Positions 11,322 through 23,690 are shown, counted from the first letter of the stretch. The stretch: DNA of 64,000 nucleotides from Clarkia xantiana subsp. parviflora (GCA_036873135.1 JAPTYO010000059.1:13633066-13697065); one strand, 5' to 3'. Notes: generated by a model not told the origin, from the letters alone. A program made the numbers and translations.

Positions 11322-12176
11322 CTATCTCCTCCGGGCAATCATCACCGGCGTCGGAGTATAGTCTCTCTGATATCCTCCATAGTTATAAGCTGGGCTTACT
11401 GGGATCCCCTGTCCGTGCTGGTACGGACTGTAGGCGTATCCCTGATATCCCTGCTGGGGTACTTGGTGGAATTCTTGCCTCCTTGGAGGTCTTGCCTGTC
11501 TGTCTGCCCCCAGCGGGGTGTATGTCCTGGCGTCCTGCTGTGTCTGTTGCTGCCTTGGAGGCACAAATTGCTGCCTTCCCTCTGGGGGTGGCTCTTGGTA
11601 ATTTCTCCTTTGTTCTTCTCGCTGCCCTGCTCGAGGGTGCGAGTGGTGTTCTTCTTCTGGGACTTGTTCTTGTTCATGGACTTCTTCTTCTTCATGCTGG
11701 TGTTGCCTTTCCTGCCTGTTCCTCAGAGTCTCTCTATAGGCTAGTAGCTCATCCAACGCGCTCATCAGCCCTGGAGTCACTGTATGTGCTCCTTGTGTGT
11801 ATGCTGGCCTTGTGTTGGTTGTGTGGGCGCGATTGTCGTTCCTTTGAGCCGGCATCCCATATGGATATCCTTGAGGTTGCGCCTCATAGTAGTATCCCTG
11901 AGGAGGTGCCGTGTATTGGGATGGCACCCCCTGTTTCTCCCCCTCTCTTTGTGGCCTCCTTGCCAATGGAGTTGAGGCTGTGGAAGACTCAGCCCCAGCT
12001 GGGCGTGAGGGTCCTCCTTCCTGGTTGTTAGGCTGGGGTGCCTGTAGGGTTACTTGAGGCTCTGGGTGTACAGGTTGTTTCTCTGGGTTAGGCTGCCTTG
12101 CTGGAGGTATAGGCTGTCTCCCTCGCCTATTGCCCCCAGGTGGGCGGTGATGCCTAGATGCTAAGTTGTTCGTCAT
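11322..12176 (-). pseudogene. gag N-terminal region of gypsy element 1
   Basis: A low-complexity 284-residue frame starting 52 bp inside the 5' LTR edge. It is rich in Pro, Gln and Arg, with PPQGYYYEAQPQGYPYGMPAQ and a Glu/His-rich central block. This is typical of the variable N-terminus of Tat-group gag and not recognisable otherwise. The capsid frame begins 6 bp beyond its stop in a different phase, so a small indel near 11325 separates them. Confidence 0.7.
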
Positions 12177-12208
12177 CGCTCTCGTTATTGCCAGGCTTTC
12201 TGTTCGAA

Positions 12209-12227
12209 GCCCACGGACGGCGCCAAG
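12209..12227 (-). promoter_or_regulatory. Primer-binding/leader site of gypsy element 1
   Basis: Directly after the 5' LTR on the minus strand comes CTTGGCGCCGTCCGTGGGC. This GGCGCCGTC leader is typical of plant gypsy elements and recurs at 43382 and 51986. I do not assign the tRNA. Confidence 0.8.
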
Positions 12228-12947
12228 TGTTAGGTTCTAAGTTTCAGGTCAACGGGCGGTCGACCTAAGCCTTATTCCTCACTGGAGATGTTGCGGATTC
12301 GGTGCTCTTGAGTCTTGTCGTCCTAGCCTGTATCTTTCTGTCATTCGCCTTCTCTTCTCTTCTCGCCCTGCAAGAGGGGCAATACCAAGCACGGAGGGGG
12401 GTGGTGGTGCTTGATGTACCCTCTCTGATGCCTAAGTCAGTACGGTATTTGTAGAGAGATAAAGCTAGAGAGATGTCAGAGCTAAATCATGCACTTAGCC
12501 AAGATGATCAAATGAATGGTGAAAGAGTTGTATTTATAGGCAACGGTGTCATTAAGATGACTTAATGACATCGTTAACCTTTAAACACAATTAATTAGCC
12601 CTTAATCACGTAATTAAGACCTTAAGGCACGAAGAAAGTTGGCGAAAATAAACCGAGTATGGGAGTCGGAAATGGTGTCGGGGCCCTTGGGGGGGAGGAA
12701 AACCGACTCCCCAAGGGTAGTAGTTGGGTGTGGCCACCCAACCCCTCCCCTAGGGGAAGTCGGGTGTGGCCACCCGACCTCACCTAGGTGAATTTACCTC
12801 GGCCCGGATGAGTATTTTGCCCTCGTCCGGACCGTTGGTGTTTCCGCGGGGTGTTCGGGTCGAAGTTTCGATTTACAATCATTAACGGGGTGATCAAAAT
12901 AAAACAATTCGGAAGTCAACGGGTTCAAATTGGGTGTATATCCATCA
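12228..12947 (-). repeat. 5' LTR of gypsy element 1 (720 bp)
   Basis: Paired with 2668-3457 and followed by the second TGTTT target copy at 12948-12952. On the minus strand a TATAAATA box lies at 12531-12538 and is intact here, unlike in the 3' LTR. It has fewer palindromic modules than the other copy. Confidence 0.93.
12531..12538 (-). promoter_or_regulatory. TATA box of gypsy element 1 5' LTR
   Basis: Minus-strand CCTATAAATACAAC, about 300 bp before the LTR end. The LARD has the same CTATAAATA word at 43792-43799 and 40792-40799. Confidence 0.6.
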
Positions 12948-14257
12948 TGTTTGATCCTTTTGGGCCGAGGAAATGTCATAAACACGAGTCCAATCGAGTT
13001 GAGTATCCGGCAACTTCGACTCTACTCGAATCATTCATTTATTGAACACGAACTTGATTTAGTCTTTTTTTTCAAGTTTGAGCTCAGCTCAGTGTTATAT
13101 TCGACGAGTTTGATCCTTATGGGCCGAGTATATGTTTGATCATTTTGGGCCGAGGAAATGTCATAAACACGATTCCAGTCAGGTTGAGCATCCGGCAACT
13201 TCGACTCTACTCGAATTATTCATTTATTGAACACGAACTTGATTTAGTCTTATTTTTCAAGTTTGAGCCCAGCTCAGTGTTATATTCGACGAGTTTGATC
13301 CTTTTGGGCCGAGTATATGTTTGATCCTTTTGGACCGAGGAAATGTCATAAACACGAGTCCAATTGAGTTGAGTATCCGGTAACTTCGACTCTAATCAAA
13401 TCATTCATTTATTGAACTCGAACTTGATTTAGTCTTATTTTTCAAGTTTGAGCTCAACTCAGTGTTATATTCGACGAGTTTGATCCTTCTGGGCCGAATA
13501 TATGTTTGATACTTTTGTGCCGAGTAAAAGTCATAAACACGAGTCCAATCGAGTTGAGTATCCGGTAACTTCGACTCTAATCAAATCATTCATTTATTGA
13601 ACTCGAACTTGATTTAGTCTTATTTTTCAAGTTTGAGCTCAACTCAGTGTTATATTCGACGAGTTTGATCCTTTTGGGCCGAATATATGTTTGATCATTT
13701 TGGGCCGAGGAAATGTCATAAAAACGAGTCCAATCGAGTTGAGTATCCGGCAACTTCGACTCTACTCTACTCGAATCATTCATTTATTGAACACGAACAT
13801 GATTTAGTCTTATTTTTCAAGTTTGAGCTCAACTCAGTGTTATATTCGACGAATTTGATCCTTCTGGGCCGAGTATATGTTTAGTCATTTTGGGCCGAGG
13901 AAATGTCATAAACACGAGTCCAATCGAGTTGAGTATCGGTAATTTTGAATCTACTCGAATCATTCATTTATTGAACTTGACCTTGAATTAGTCTTATTTT
14001 TCAAGTTTGAGCTCAGCTCAGTGTAATATTCAACGAGTTTGTTCCTTCTAGGCCGAATATATGTTTGATACTTTTGTGCCGAGGAAAAGTCATAAACACG
14101 AGTCCAATCGAGTTGAGTATCCGGTAACTTCGACTCTAATCAAATCATTCATTTATTGAACTCGAACTTGATTTAGTCTTATTTTTCAAGTTTGAGATAA
14201 ACTCAGTGTTATATTCGACGAGTTTGATCCTTTTGGGCCGAGTATATGTTTGATCCT

Positions 14258-16100
14258 TTTGGGCCGATGAAAAGTCATAAACACGAATGCAATCGAGTTA
14301 AGTATCCGGTAACATCGAGTCTACCCGAATCATTCATTTATTGAACTCGAACTTGATTGAGTCTTATTTTTCAAGTTTAAGCTAAGCTCAGTGTTATATT
14401 CGACGAGTATGATCCTTATGGGCCGAGTATATGTTTAATCCTTTTGGGCCGAGGAAATGTCATAAACACGAGTCCAATCGAGTTGAGTATCGGTAATTTT
14501 GAATCTACTCGAATCATTCATTTATTGAACTTGACCTTGAATTAGTCTTATTTTTCAAGTTTGAGCTCAGCTCAGTGTTATATTCGACGAGTTTGTTCCT
14601 TCTAGGCCGAATATATGTTTGATACTTTTGTGCCGAGGAAAAGTCATAAACACGAGTCCAATCGAGTTGAGTATCCGGTAACTTCGACTCTAATCAAATC
14701 ATTCATTTATTGAACTCGAACTTGATTTAGTCTTATTTTTCAAGTTTGAGCTCAACTCAGTGTTATATTCGACGAGTTTGATCCTTCTGGGACGAGTATA
14801 TGTTTAATCATTTTGGGCCGAGGAAATGTCTTAAACACGAGTCCAATCGAATTGAGTATCTAGTAACTTCAAATCTACTTAAATCATTCATTTATTGAAC
14901 TCGAACTTGATTTAGTCTTATTTTTCAAGTTTGAGCTCAACTCAGTGTTATATTCGACGAGTTTGATCCTTCTGGGCCGAATATATGTTTGATCCTTTTG
15001 GGCCGAGGAAATGTCATAAACACGAGTCCAATCGAGTTGAGTATCCGGCAACTTCGACTCTACTCGAATCATTCATTTATTGAACACGAACTTGATTTAG
15101 TCTTATTTTTCAAGTTTGAGCTCAGCTCAGTGTTATATTCGACGAGTTTGATCCTTTTGGGCCGAGTATATGTTTGATCCTTTTGGGCCGATGAAAAGTC
15201 ATAAACACGAATGCAATCGAGTTAAGTATCCGGTAACATCGAGTCTACCCGAATCATTCATTTATTGAACTCGAACTTGATTGAGTCTTATTTTTCAAGT
15301 TTAAGCTAAGCTCAGTGTTATATTCGACGAGTATGATCCTTATGGGCCGAGTATATGTTTAATCCTTTTGAGCCGAGGAAATGTCATAAACACGAGTCCA
15401 ATCGAGTTGAGTATCGGTAATTTTGAATCTACTCGAATCATTCATTTATTGAACTTGACCTTGAATTAGTCTTATTTTTCAAGTTTGAGCTCAGCTCAGT
15501 GTTATATTCGACGAGTTTGTTCCTTCTAGGCCGAATATATGTTTGATACTTTTGTGCCGAGGAAAAGTCATAAACACGAGTCCAATCGAGTTGAGTATCC
15601 GGTAACTTCGACTCTAATCAAATCATTCATTTATTGAATCGAACTTGATTTAGTCTTATTTTTCAAGTTTGAGCTCAACTCAGTGTTATATTCGCCGAGT
15701 TTGATCCTTCTGGGACGAGTATATGTTTAATCATTTTGGGCCGAGGAAATGTCTTAAACACGAGTCCAATCGAATTGAGTATCTAGTAACTTCAAATCTA
15801 CTTAAATCATTCATTTATTGAACTCGAACTTGATTTAGTCTTATTTTTCAAGTTTGAGCTCAACTCAGTGTTATATTCGACGAGTTTGATCCTTCTGGGC
15901 CGAATATATGTTTGATCCTTTTGGGCCGAGGAAATGTCATAAACACGAGTCCAATCGAGTTGAGTATCCGGCAACTTCGACTCTACTCGAATCATTCATT
16001 TATTGAACACGAACTTGATTTAGTCTTTTTTTTCAAGTTTGAGCTCAGCTAAGTGTTATATTCGACGAGTTTGATCCTTATGGGCCAAGTATATGTTTGA
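14258..16100 (+). repeat. Higher-order duplication of a five-monomer block (about 923 bp)
   Basis: The sequence from about 14258 (marked by the variant GGGCCGATGAAAAG) recurs from about 15183 with the same order of variants, 923-925 bp later. This points to a recent five-monomer duplication inside the satellite. Confidence 0.75.
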
Positions 16101-16619
16101 TCATTTTGGGCCGAGGAAATGTCATAAACACGATTCCAGTCAGGTTGAGTATTCGACAACTTCGACTCTACTCGAATCATTCATTTATTGAACACGAACT
16201 TGATTTAGTCTTATTTTCAAGTTTGAGCTCAGCTCAGTGTTATATTCGACGAGTTTATTCTTTCTGGGCCGAGTATATGTTTGATCCTTTTGGACCGAGG
16301 AAATGTCATAAACACGAGTCCAATTGAGTTGAGTATCCGGTAACTTCGACTCTAATCAAATCATTCATTTATTGAACTCGAACTTGATTTAATCTTATTT
16401 TTCAACTTTGAGCTCAACTCAGTGTTATATTCGACGAGTTTGATCCTTCTGGGCCGAATATATGTATGATCCTTTTGGGCCGAGGAAAAGTCATAAATAC
16501 GAATCCAATCGAGTTAAGTATCCGGTAACTTCGACTCTACTCGAATCATTCATTTATTGAACACGAACTTGATTTAGTCTTATTTTTCAAGTTTGAGCTC
16601 AGCTCAGTGTTATATTCGA

Positions 16620-19600
16620 CGAGTTTGTTCCTTCTAGGCCGAATATATGTTTGATACTTTTGTGCCGAGGAAAAGTCATAAACACGAGTCCAATCGAGTT
16701 GAGTATCCGGTAACTTCGACTCTAATCAAATCATTCATTTATTGAACTCGAACTTGATTTAGTCTTATTTTTCAAGTTTGAGCTCAACTCAGTGTTATAT
16801 TCGACGAGTTTGATCCTTTTGGGCCGAATATATGTTTGATCATTTTGGGCCGAGGAAATGTCATAAACACGAGTCCAATCGAGTTGAGTATCCGGCAACT
16901 TCGACTCTACTCGAATCATTCATTTATTGAACACGAACTTGATTTAGTCTTATTTTTCAAGTTTGAGCTCAACTCAGTGTTATATTCGACGAATTTGATC
17001 CTTCTGGACCGAGTATATGTTTAGTCATTTTGGGCCGAGGAAATGTCATAAACACGAGTCCAATCGAGTTGATTATCGGTAATTTTGAATCTACTCGAAT
17101 CATTCATTTATTGAACTCGAACTTGATTGAGTCTTATTTTTCAAGTTTGAGCTCAGCTCAATGTTATATTCGACGAGTTTGTTCCTTCTAGGCCGAATAT
17201 ATGTTTGATACTTTTGTGCCGAGGAAAAGTCATAAACACGAGTCCAATCGAGTTGAGTATCCGGTAACTTCGACTCTAATCAAATCATTCATTTATTGAA
17301 CTCGAACTTGATTTAGTCTTATTTTTCAAGTTTGAGCTCAACTCAGTGTTATATTCGACGAGTTTGATCCTTTTGGGCCGAATATGTGTTTGATCATTTT
17401 GGGCCGAGGAAATGTCATAAACACGAGTCCAATCGAGTTGAGTATCCGGCAACTTCGACTCTACTCGAATCATGCATTTATTGAACACGAACTTGATTTA
17501 GTCTTATTTTTCAAGTTTGAGCTCAACTCAGTGTTATATTCGACGAGTTTGATCCTTCTGGGCCGAGTATATGTATGATCCTTTTGGGCCGAGAAAAAGT
17601 CATAAATACGAATCCAATCGAGTTAAGTATCCTGTAACTTCGACTCTACTCGAATCATTCATTTATTGAACTCGAACTTGATTGAGTCTTATTTTTCAAG
17701 TTTGAGCTCAGCTCAATGTTATATTCGACGAGTTTGTTCCTTCTAGGCCGAATATATGTTTGATACTTTTGTGCCGAGGAAAAGTCATAAACACGAGTCC
17801 AATCGAGTTGAGTATCCGGTAACTTCGACTCTAATCAAATCATTCATTTATTGAACTCGAACTTGATTTAGTCTTATTTTTCAAGTTTGAGCTCAACTCA
17901 GTGTTATATTCGACGAGTTTGATCCTTTTGGGCCGAATATGTGTTTGATCATTTTGGGCCGAGGAAATGTCATAAACACGAGTCCAATCGAGTTGAGTAT
18001 CCGGCAACTTCGACTCTACTCGAATCATGCATTTATTGAACACGAACTTGATTTAGTCTTATTTTTCAAGTTTGAGCTCAACTCAGTGTTATATTCGACG
18101 AGTTTGATCCTTCTGGGCCGAGTATATGTATGATCCTTTTGGGCCGAGGAAAAGTCATAAATACGAATCCAATCGAGTTAAGTATCCTGTAACTTCGACT
18201 CTACTCGAATCATTCATTTATTAAACACGAACTTGATTTAGTCTTATATTTCAAGTTTGAGCTCAGCTCAGTGTTATATTCGATGAGTTTGTTCCTTCTA
18301 GGCCGAATATATGTTTGATACTTTTGTGCCGAGGAAAAGTCATAAACACGAGTCCAATCGAGTTGAGTATCCGGTAACTTCGACTCTAATCAAATCATTC
18401 ATTTATTGAACTCGAACTTGATTTAGTCTTATTTTTCAAGTTTGAGCTCAACTTAGTGTTATATTCGACGAGTTTGATCCTTTTGGGCCGAATATATGTT
18501 TGATCATTTTGGGCCGAGGAAATGTCATAAACACGAGTCCAATCGAGTTGAGTATCCGGCAACTTCGACTCTACTCGAATCATTCATTTATTGAACACGA
18601 ACTTGATTTAGTCTTATTTTTCAAGTTTGAGCTCAACTCAGTGTTATATTCGACGAATTTGATCCTTCTGGACCGAGTATATGTTTAGTCATTTTGGGCC
18701 GAGGAAATGTCATAAAGACGAGTCCAATCGAGTTGAGTATCGGTAATTTTGAATCTACTCGAATCATTCATTTATTGAACTCGAACTTGATTGAGTCTTA
18801 TTTTTCAAGTTTGAGCTCAGCTCAATGTTATATTCGACGAGTTTGTTCCTTCTAGGCCGAATATATGTTTGATACTTTTGTGCCGAGGAAAAGTCATAAA
18901 CACGAGTCAAATCGAGTTGAGTATCCGGTAACTTCGACTCTAATCAAATCATTCATTTATTGAACTCGAACTTGATTTAGTCTTATTTTTCAAGTTTGAG
19001 CTCAACTCAGTGTTATATTCGACGAGTTTGATCTTTTTGGGCCGAATATATGTTTGATCATTTTGGGCCGAGGAAATGTCATAAACACGAGTCCAATCGA
19101 GTTGAGTATCCGGCAACTTCGACTCTACTCGAATCATTCATTTATTGAACACGAACTTGATTTAGTCTTATTTTTCAAGTTTGAGCTCAACTCAGTGTTA
19201 TATTCGACGAATTTGATCCTTCTGGACCGAGTATATGTTTAGTCATTTTGGGCCGAGGAAATGTCATAAACAAGAGTCCAATCGAGTTGAGTATCGGTAA
19301 TTTTGAATCTACTCGAATCATTCATTTATTGAACTCTAACTTGATTGAGTCTTATTTTTCAAGTTTGAGCTCAGCTCAGTGTTATATTCGACGAGTCTGT
19401 TCATTCTAGGCCGAATATATGTTTGATACTTTTGTGCCGAGGAAAAGTCATAAACACGAGTCCAATCGAGTTGAGTATCCGGTAACTTCGACTCTAATCA
19501 AATCATTCATTTATTGAACTCGAACTTGATTTAGTCTTATTTTTCAAGTTTGAGCTCAACTCAGTTATATTCGACGAGTTTGATCCTTTTGGGCCGAATA

Positions 19601-19900
19601 TATGTTTGATAATTTTGGGCCGAGGAAATGTCATAAACACGAGTCCAATCGAGTTGAGTATCCGGCAACTTCGAATCTACTCGAATCATTCATTTATTGA
19701 ACACGAACTTGATTTAGTCTTATTTTTCAAGTTTGAGCTCAACTCAGTGTTATATTCGACGAATTTGATCCTTCTGGACCGAGTATATGTTTAGTCATTT
19801 TGGGCCGAGGAAATGTCATAAACACGAGTCCAATCGAGTTGAGTATCGGTAATTTTGAATCTACTCGAATCATTCATTTATTGAACTCGAAATTGATTGA
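16620..19900 (+). repeat. Higher-order three-monomer repeat (about 555 bp), around six copies
   Basis: Monomer variants recur in a fixed order every 554-555 bp: a TAACTTCGACTCTAATCAAATC monomer, then a CAACTTCGACTCTACTCG monomer, then a third type. Equivalent positions are 16731, 17285, 17840, 18395 and 18949. The copies at 17285 and 17840 look almost identical. Confidence 0.8.
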
Positions 19901-20960
19901 GTTTTATTTTTCAAGTTTGAGCTCAGCTCAGTGTTATATTCGACGAGTTTGATCTTTCTGGGCCGAGTATATGTTTGATACTTTTGGGGCGAGGAAAAGT
20001 CATAAACACGAGTCCAATCGAGTTGAGTATCCGGTAACTTCGACTCTAATCAAATCATTCATTTATTGAACATGAACTTGATTTAGTCTTATTTTTCAAG
20101 TTTGAGCTCAACTCAGTGTTATATTCGACGAGTTTGATCTTTTTGGGCCGAGTATATGTTTGATCCTTTTGGGCCGAGGAAAAGTCATAAACACGAATCC
20201 AATCGAGTTAAGTGTCCGGTAACTTCGACTCTACTCGAATCATTCATTTATTGAACTCGAACTTGATTGAGTCTTATTTTTCAAGTTTAAGCTAAGCTCA
20301 GTGTTATATTCGACGAGTTTGATCCTTCTGGGACGAGTATATGTTTAATCATTTTGGGCCGGGGAAATGTCTTAAACACGAGTCCAATCGAATTGAGTAT
20401 CTAGTAACTTCAAATCTACTTAAATCATTCATTTATTGAACTCGAACTTGATTTAGTCTTATTTTTCAAGTTTGAGCTCAACTCAGTGTTATATTCGACG
20501 AGTTTGATCCTTCTGGGCCGAATATATGTTTGATCCTTTTGGGCCGAGGAAATGTCATAAACACGAGTCCAATCGAGTTGAGTATCCGGTAACTTCGACT
20601 CTAATCAAATCATTCATTTATTGAACACGAACTTGATTTAGTCTTTTTTTTCAAGTTTGAGCTCAGCTAAGTGTTATATTCGACGAGTTTGATCCTTATG
20701 GGCCAAGTATATGATTGATCATTTGGGGCCGAGAAAATGTCATAAACACGATTCCAGTCAGGTTGAGTATCCGGCAACTTCGACTCTACTCGAATCATTC
20801 ATTTATTGAACACGAACTTGATTTAGTCTTATATTTCAAGTTTGAGCTCAGCTCAGTGTTATATTCGACGAGTTTATTCCTTATGGGCCGAGTATATGTT
20901 TAATCCTTTTGGGCCGAGGAAATGTCATAAACACGAGTCCAATCGAGTTGAGTATCCGTT

Positions 20961-21169
20961 AACTTATAATTATTATGTTATACATAAATTAGTCGATTTT
21001 TACAATTAAAACTATAATTATGTCATATATAAATTAACATGTTTATAATTTATATTAATTCAAGTTATATACTTTTATGTTCGTGTACTACTTTTTTTTA
21101 ATTAAAATATCAAATTAAATACGGTGCAATTTTTATTTTTTTTTATTTAAGTGACTCCTCCTCTGCTCC
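20961..21169 (+). other. AT-rich upstream region of the small gene
   Basis: Lies between the satellite edge and the presumed first exon, and is duplicated inverted at about 47530-47745. It probably contains the promoter. No clear TATA box was chosen because the whole stretch is AT-rich. Confidence 0.4.
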
Positions 21170-21225
21170 CCACCGAAAGATTTTTAGACAGATCAGATTA
21201 GGTTTGTTTTGCAAAATTCAGCGAA
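21170..21225 (+). other. Presumed 5'-UTR exon of the small gene
   Basis: A C/T-rich stretch (CCTCCTCTGCTCCCC) followed by a strong GTAAGT donor at 21226-21231. The intron would run to the CAG acceptor at 21952-21954, giving a 729-nt intron just before the start codon. The exon and donor are duplicated, inverted, in the right arm (donor at 47475-47480). The 5' end is not defined. Confidence 0.5.
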
Positions 21226-21954
21226 GTAAGTCAGAGCAGATTAGGTACATCTGTCTTCTCCGGTTCGTTGATTATTATATTGAAAACTAGCTTCAGATTT
21301 GTGGATCATTTTGCCTAATTCTGATATTCCAATCGCATGATTATTATATATCTAGCTTCAGATTTGTGGATCGTTTTGCCTAATTCTGATTTTCCAAACG
21401 CAAGCACTGCTTTGTTGGGATTTGTGCGATCTGATGTATGATTGATCTGATTTGGTTACCTATTTAGTTGACTGATCTGAATTGGAAACCTAATTTGCCA
21501 CCTATTTAGTTGACTGATTAGAATTGGAAACCTAATTTGCCGACTACGCTAGATGTGAGAAAGAGGGAAAAGCTATTATATTGGTTAGAAAGTGTCAATC
21601 CAATAGTGCTCAGTAGTGTTCTAACATGGCTACTTACTAGATATCTGTTTTAATAATCCATATGATGTTCATGGAGATTTATATAGTAAAGTAACAAACA
21701 AATTACAGTATCTTGTATATGATGAAATGGACTAACATTCTCATAATAGTTGTCTTCATTTAAGATACAATTGCAGTGGCTTTAAGATAGTCCTGTTATT
21801 CTGCGAAATACGTTCAGTTTTTAATATTAATACATACTGAAAGAGAGAAATTGGTCAAACAAAAGAGGGAAAAGCTAGTAAATTTGTAAGAAATTGTCAT
21901 CCAATGATGTTTTTGCAATGGTTGTTTGATTGAGTAAACTGTTTTTTTTTGCAG

Positions 21955-22143
21955 ATGGTGAATTTTGCAAGAATTAAGAAGAATGCTAACAACGGGCGTG
22001 AAGACCACCTAAATGCTCTAACTTGTCCTCTGTGCAACATGCAGCTGTACAAAACCAAGAAAGAGTTGGACAAGGAGATGAAGGCATGTGAGAAAGAGGG
22101 CCGCACTGGAGCTGCTCACTTTGAACCAAAGAAAAAGAAATGA
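21955..22143 (+). CDS. Small basic cysteine-containing protein, 62 aa
   Basis: A 62-residue protein, MVNFARIKKN... to ...EPKKKK. I do not recognise the family. The start is ATG at 21955, right after a clear polypyrimidine tract and CAG acceptor; an in-frame extension upstream would only translate the splice site. Residues about 24-27 form a CPLC pair (LTCPLCNMQLY), which could be half of a zinc site, followed by a charged, probably helical stretch (KTKKELDKEMKACEKEG) and a lysine tail resembling a nuclear localisation signal. There is no signal peptide or membrane segment. An AATAAA signal lies 45 bp after the stop. Support for a real host gene comes from the intron, the poly(A) signal and a decayed duplicate of the last exon and 3' UTR at 23395-23690. 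Function is unknown; nucleic-acid binding is only a guess from composition. Confidence 0.7.
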   Translation: MVNFARIKKNANNGREDHLNALTCPLCNMQLYKTKKELDKEMKACEKEGRTGAAHFEPKKKK

Positions 22144-22187
22144 AGAAGTAGAATCACCCTCACCAGATAAACCTCTACTTTTCATTC

Positions 22188-22193
22188 AATAAA
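22188..22193 (+). terminator. Poly(A) signal of the small gene
   Basis: AATAAA followed by T/G-rich GTGTTTGTGTGTGTG downstream, the usual plant arrangement of a near-upstream element and a G/T-rich region. Confidence 0.6.
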
Positions 22194-22199
22194 TCTGAA

Positions 22200-23394
22200 A
22201 TGACATAAAACTGTGTTTGTGTGTGTGTTTTCTGTTTGATGTGAACTCTGTCTTGTGTTCTCTGCAAAACCCGAATGTTGTGAGTACTCACCATTATGCT
22301 TTTTTTAGTACAACTCGAATATGAATAACTACTTCCATTGTTATTCATCCATACCAATTCAGGCGATGCCACTGGCCCTGAAATCATGTTATTGTTAACA
22401 AGGGAGGAAATAGAATATATATATTTTCTTCACAGGTAAGTAATAACAGTAGCTAGTTCATCAACATTTTGGAATTTAAGAAACCAATAATGTGTGGATA
22501 ATCTGAATCCTTCAACCAACAGAGATTTTGCATAACCCATGAAAAAAATGCATTAAATTACAGTGTTGAACCTATAAATGATGTACTAATGCCTCTCTCA
22601 AACATTAAGTGTTCCTTTAGCATGAAATTAGTCAGCACTTACTCTATCTAGCTCAATCATTATTCAATATACAAACAAAACTAAGAGAATAACCTCTTAG
22701 TACACAAGCTTCTAATAATCATATAATAAATAAACAATGTGAACCAAGTAAAAGCACATGAATCTAGACATGTTAGAACATTACGTACCTGTTTGAAGAT
22801 GCAACAGCATTTCAAGTGTAAATCTGGGCCAAATTTTGAGAAAACTAACAAATTGCTTTCAGATATGTCGGAAATTTCATCCACAAATACTTCACTTGCA
22901 AAGGATACCATATAGAACATTGCCTTATAACATAAGTATTTGACAGCTGTAGAATATAAGAAGCAAAGGTGAGGTGTTGTCTGGAAACAAAAGTGAAGTT
23001 GAACAAAGCAGCAGCTATTTCTTTATTGCACTCATTTATCTATATTACTAAAATACTATAGGTATCTTTTCAATCAATGACAATATAACTCATCTATTCA
23101 GAGATAGTATTTAAGACCAAAAATATCAATTTTATATTAAAAAAAAATATAAGACCTGAATCAATTAATAACTAATCAACCCTAAATTGGACTTCCTCCA
23201 AAAGACATTCTTGTACTAATTGACAACAAATCTGACAAAACACAATCTTGTATTTCTAACTATAAAATCTAAACCTATTAGACACCTTAACTATCAAAAA
23301 ACGACCTAAAAAATCAATCTTGCACTTTTCAAGAACAGGATTACACAAATTGAGAACCCAATTACCTTAAAAACAATATTTTGACAACATAAAA
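22200..23394. other. AT-rich spacer with an exon-like minus-strand stretch
   Basis: Mostly AT-rich. On the minus strand 22790-22912 is an open, less AT-rich stretch (MVSFASEVFVDEISD...) ending at CAG followed by a GTACGT donor. It could be a coding exon of a minus-strand gene whose 5' UTR is at 24306-24420, but no further exon was found, so it may be a fragment. Confidence 0.3.
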
Positions 23395-23690
23395 TACAAG
23401 AAAGAGTTGGATAAGGCGATGAAGGCCTGTAAGAAATAAGGCTTCCCTGGAGCTGCTAACTCAGATGGAGCAAAGAAAAAGAAATGAAGAAGTAGAAACA
23501 CCATCATTAGATAAACCTCTACTTTTCATTCAATAAATCTCTAGACCACAATGAGATGATATAAAACTGTGTGTGTTTTCTGTTTGATGTGAACTCTGTC
23601 TTGTGTTCTCTGCAAAAACCCGAAAATTGTGAGAACTCAACAGTATGTTTTTTTTACTTGAACTCGAATTTCAATGATAATTAGTATTCA
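23395..23690 (+). pseudogene. Decayed partial duplicate of the small gene (last exon and 3' UTR)
   Basis: Matches 22060-22345 over the last coding third and the 3' UTR (AAGAAAGAGTTGGA.AAGG, GAAGAAGTAGAA, ATAAACCTCTACTTTTCATT, AACTCTGTCTTGTGTTCTC). The reading frame meets a stop at AAATAA after the KELDKAMKACKK-like stretch and lacks the N-terminal half and CPLC motif. It is a non-functional tandem duplicate lying between two diverged AT-rich repeats. Confidence 0.75.

Larger units (their letters stand above)
2668..12947 (-). mobile_element. Ty3/gypsy Tat-group LTR retrotransposon, defective, with antisense extra gene
   Basis: A 10,280-bp element on the minus strand inserted into the satellite. 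The target duplication TGTTT is perfect (2663-2667 and 12948-12952). LTRs run TG...CA on the element strand. A GGCGCCGTC leader (12209-12227) and a G-rich polypurine tract (from 3458) mark the internal ends. In element order it carries a frameshifted gag, a protease, then a second partial gag where RT, RNase H and integrase should be, then a hairpin-forming tandem array, then a spliced gene in antisense (about 4966-7415). No RT or integrase motif was found on either strand, so it cannot move by itself. The LTRs differ at roughly 20 sites plus a 70-bp length difference, so it is older than the gypsy element at 51-62 kb. Assignment to the Tat group rests on the DGGSS protease, the leader, the antisense gene and homology to the 51-kb element. 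Confidence 0.93.
12953..20960 (+). repeat. 185-bp satellite, main segment of left array
   Basis: About 43 monomers, 185 bp apart over long stretches (for example TATGTTTGAT at 13316, 13501 and 13686). Monomers fall into types by the block after GAGTATC: CCGGCAACTTCGACTCTAC, CCGGTAACTTCGACTCTAA, CGGTAATTTTGAATCTAC. The array ends abruptly at about 20960 in AT-rich DNA, the same junction as at 47746 in the right arm. Short frames of about 62 codons on both strands arise from the monomer and are not genes. Confidence 0.97.
688..21328 (+). repeat. Left arm of a giant inverted repeat
   Basis: Read forward, this arm matches the reverse complement of 47378-50896: AT microsatellite, unique flank with CCGAACCGCACCGAACCC, satellite array, then the promoter and first exon of the small gene. 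The match starts at AACAAATATGAG and stops at CTGATATT. Outside the satellite only scattered substitutions and small indels are seen by eye. The left arm is longer because its satellite is much longer and because a 10,280-bp gypsy element with its target duplication is nested at 2663-12952. The gene continues past the arm on this side only, so this is probably the ancestral copy and the right arm the truncated duplicate (inference). Confidence 0.85.

Noticed and set aside
12930..20903. Repeated frames of about 62-70 codons on both strands in the satellite (and at 47803-49655)
   Set aside because: They recur with the 185-bp monomer on both strands and have no protein features. They reflect the monomer sequence, not genes.
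22681..22920. Minus-strand coding exon of a host gene
   Set aside because: One plausible donor site but no acceptor, no further exon and no recognised protein; kept only as a remark in the spacer entry.
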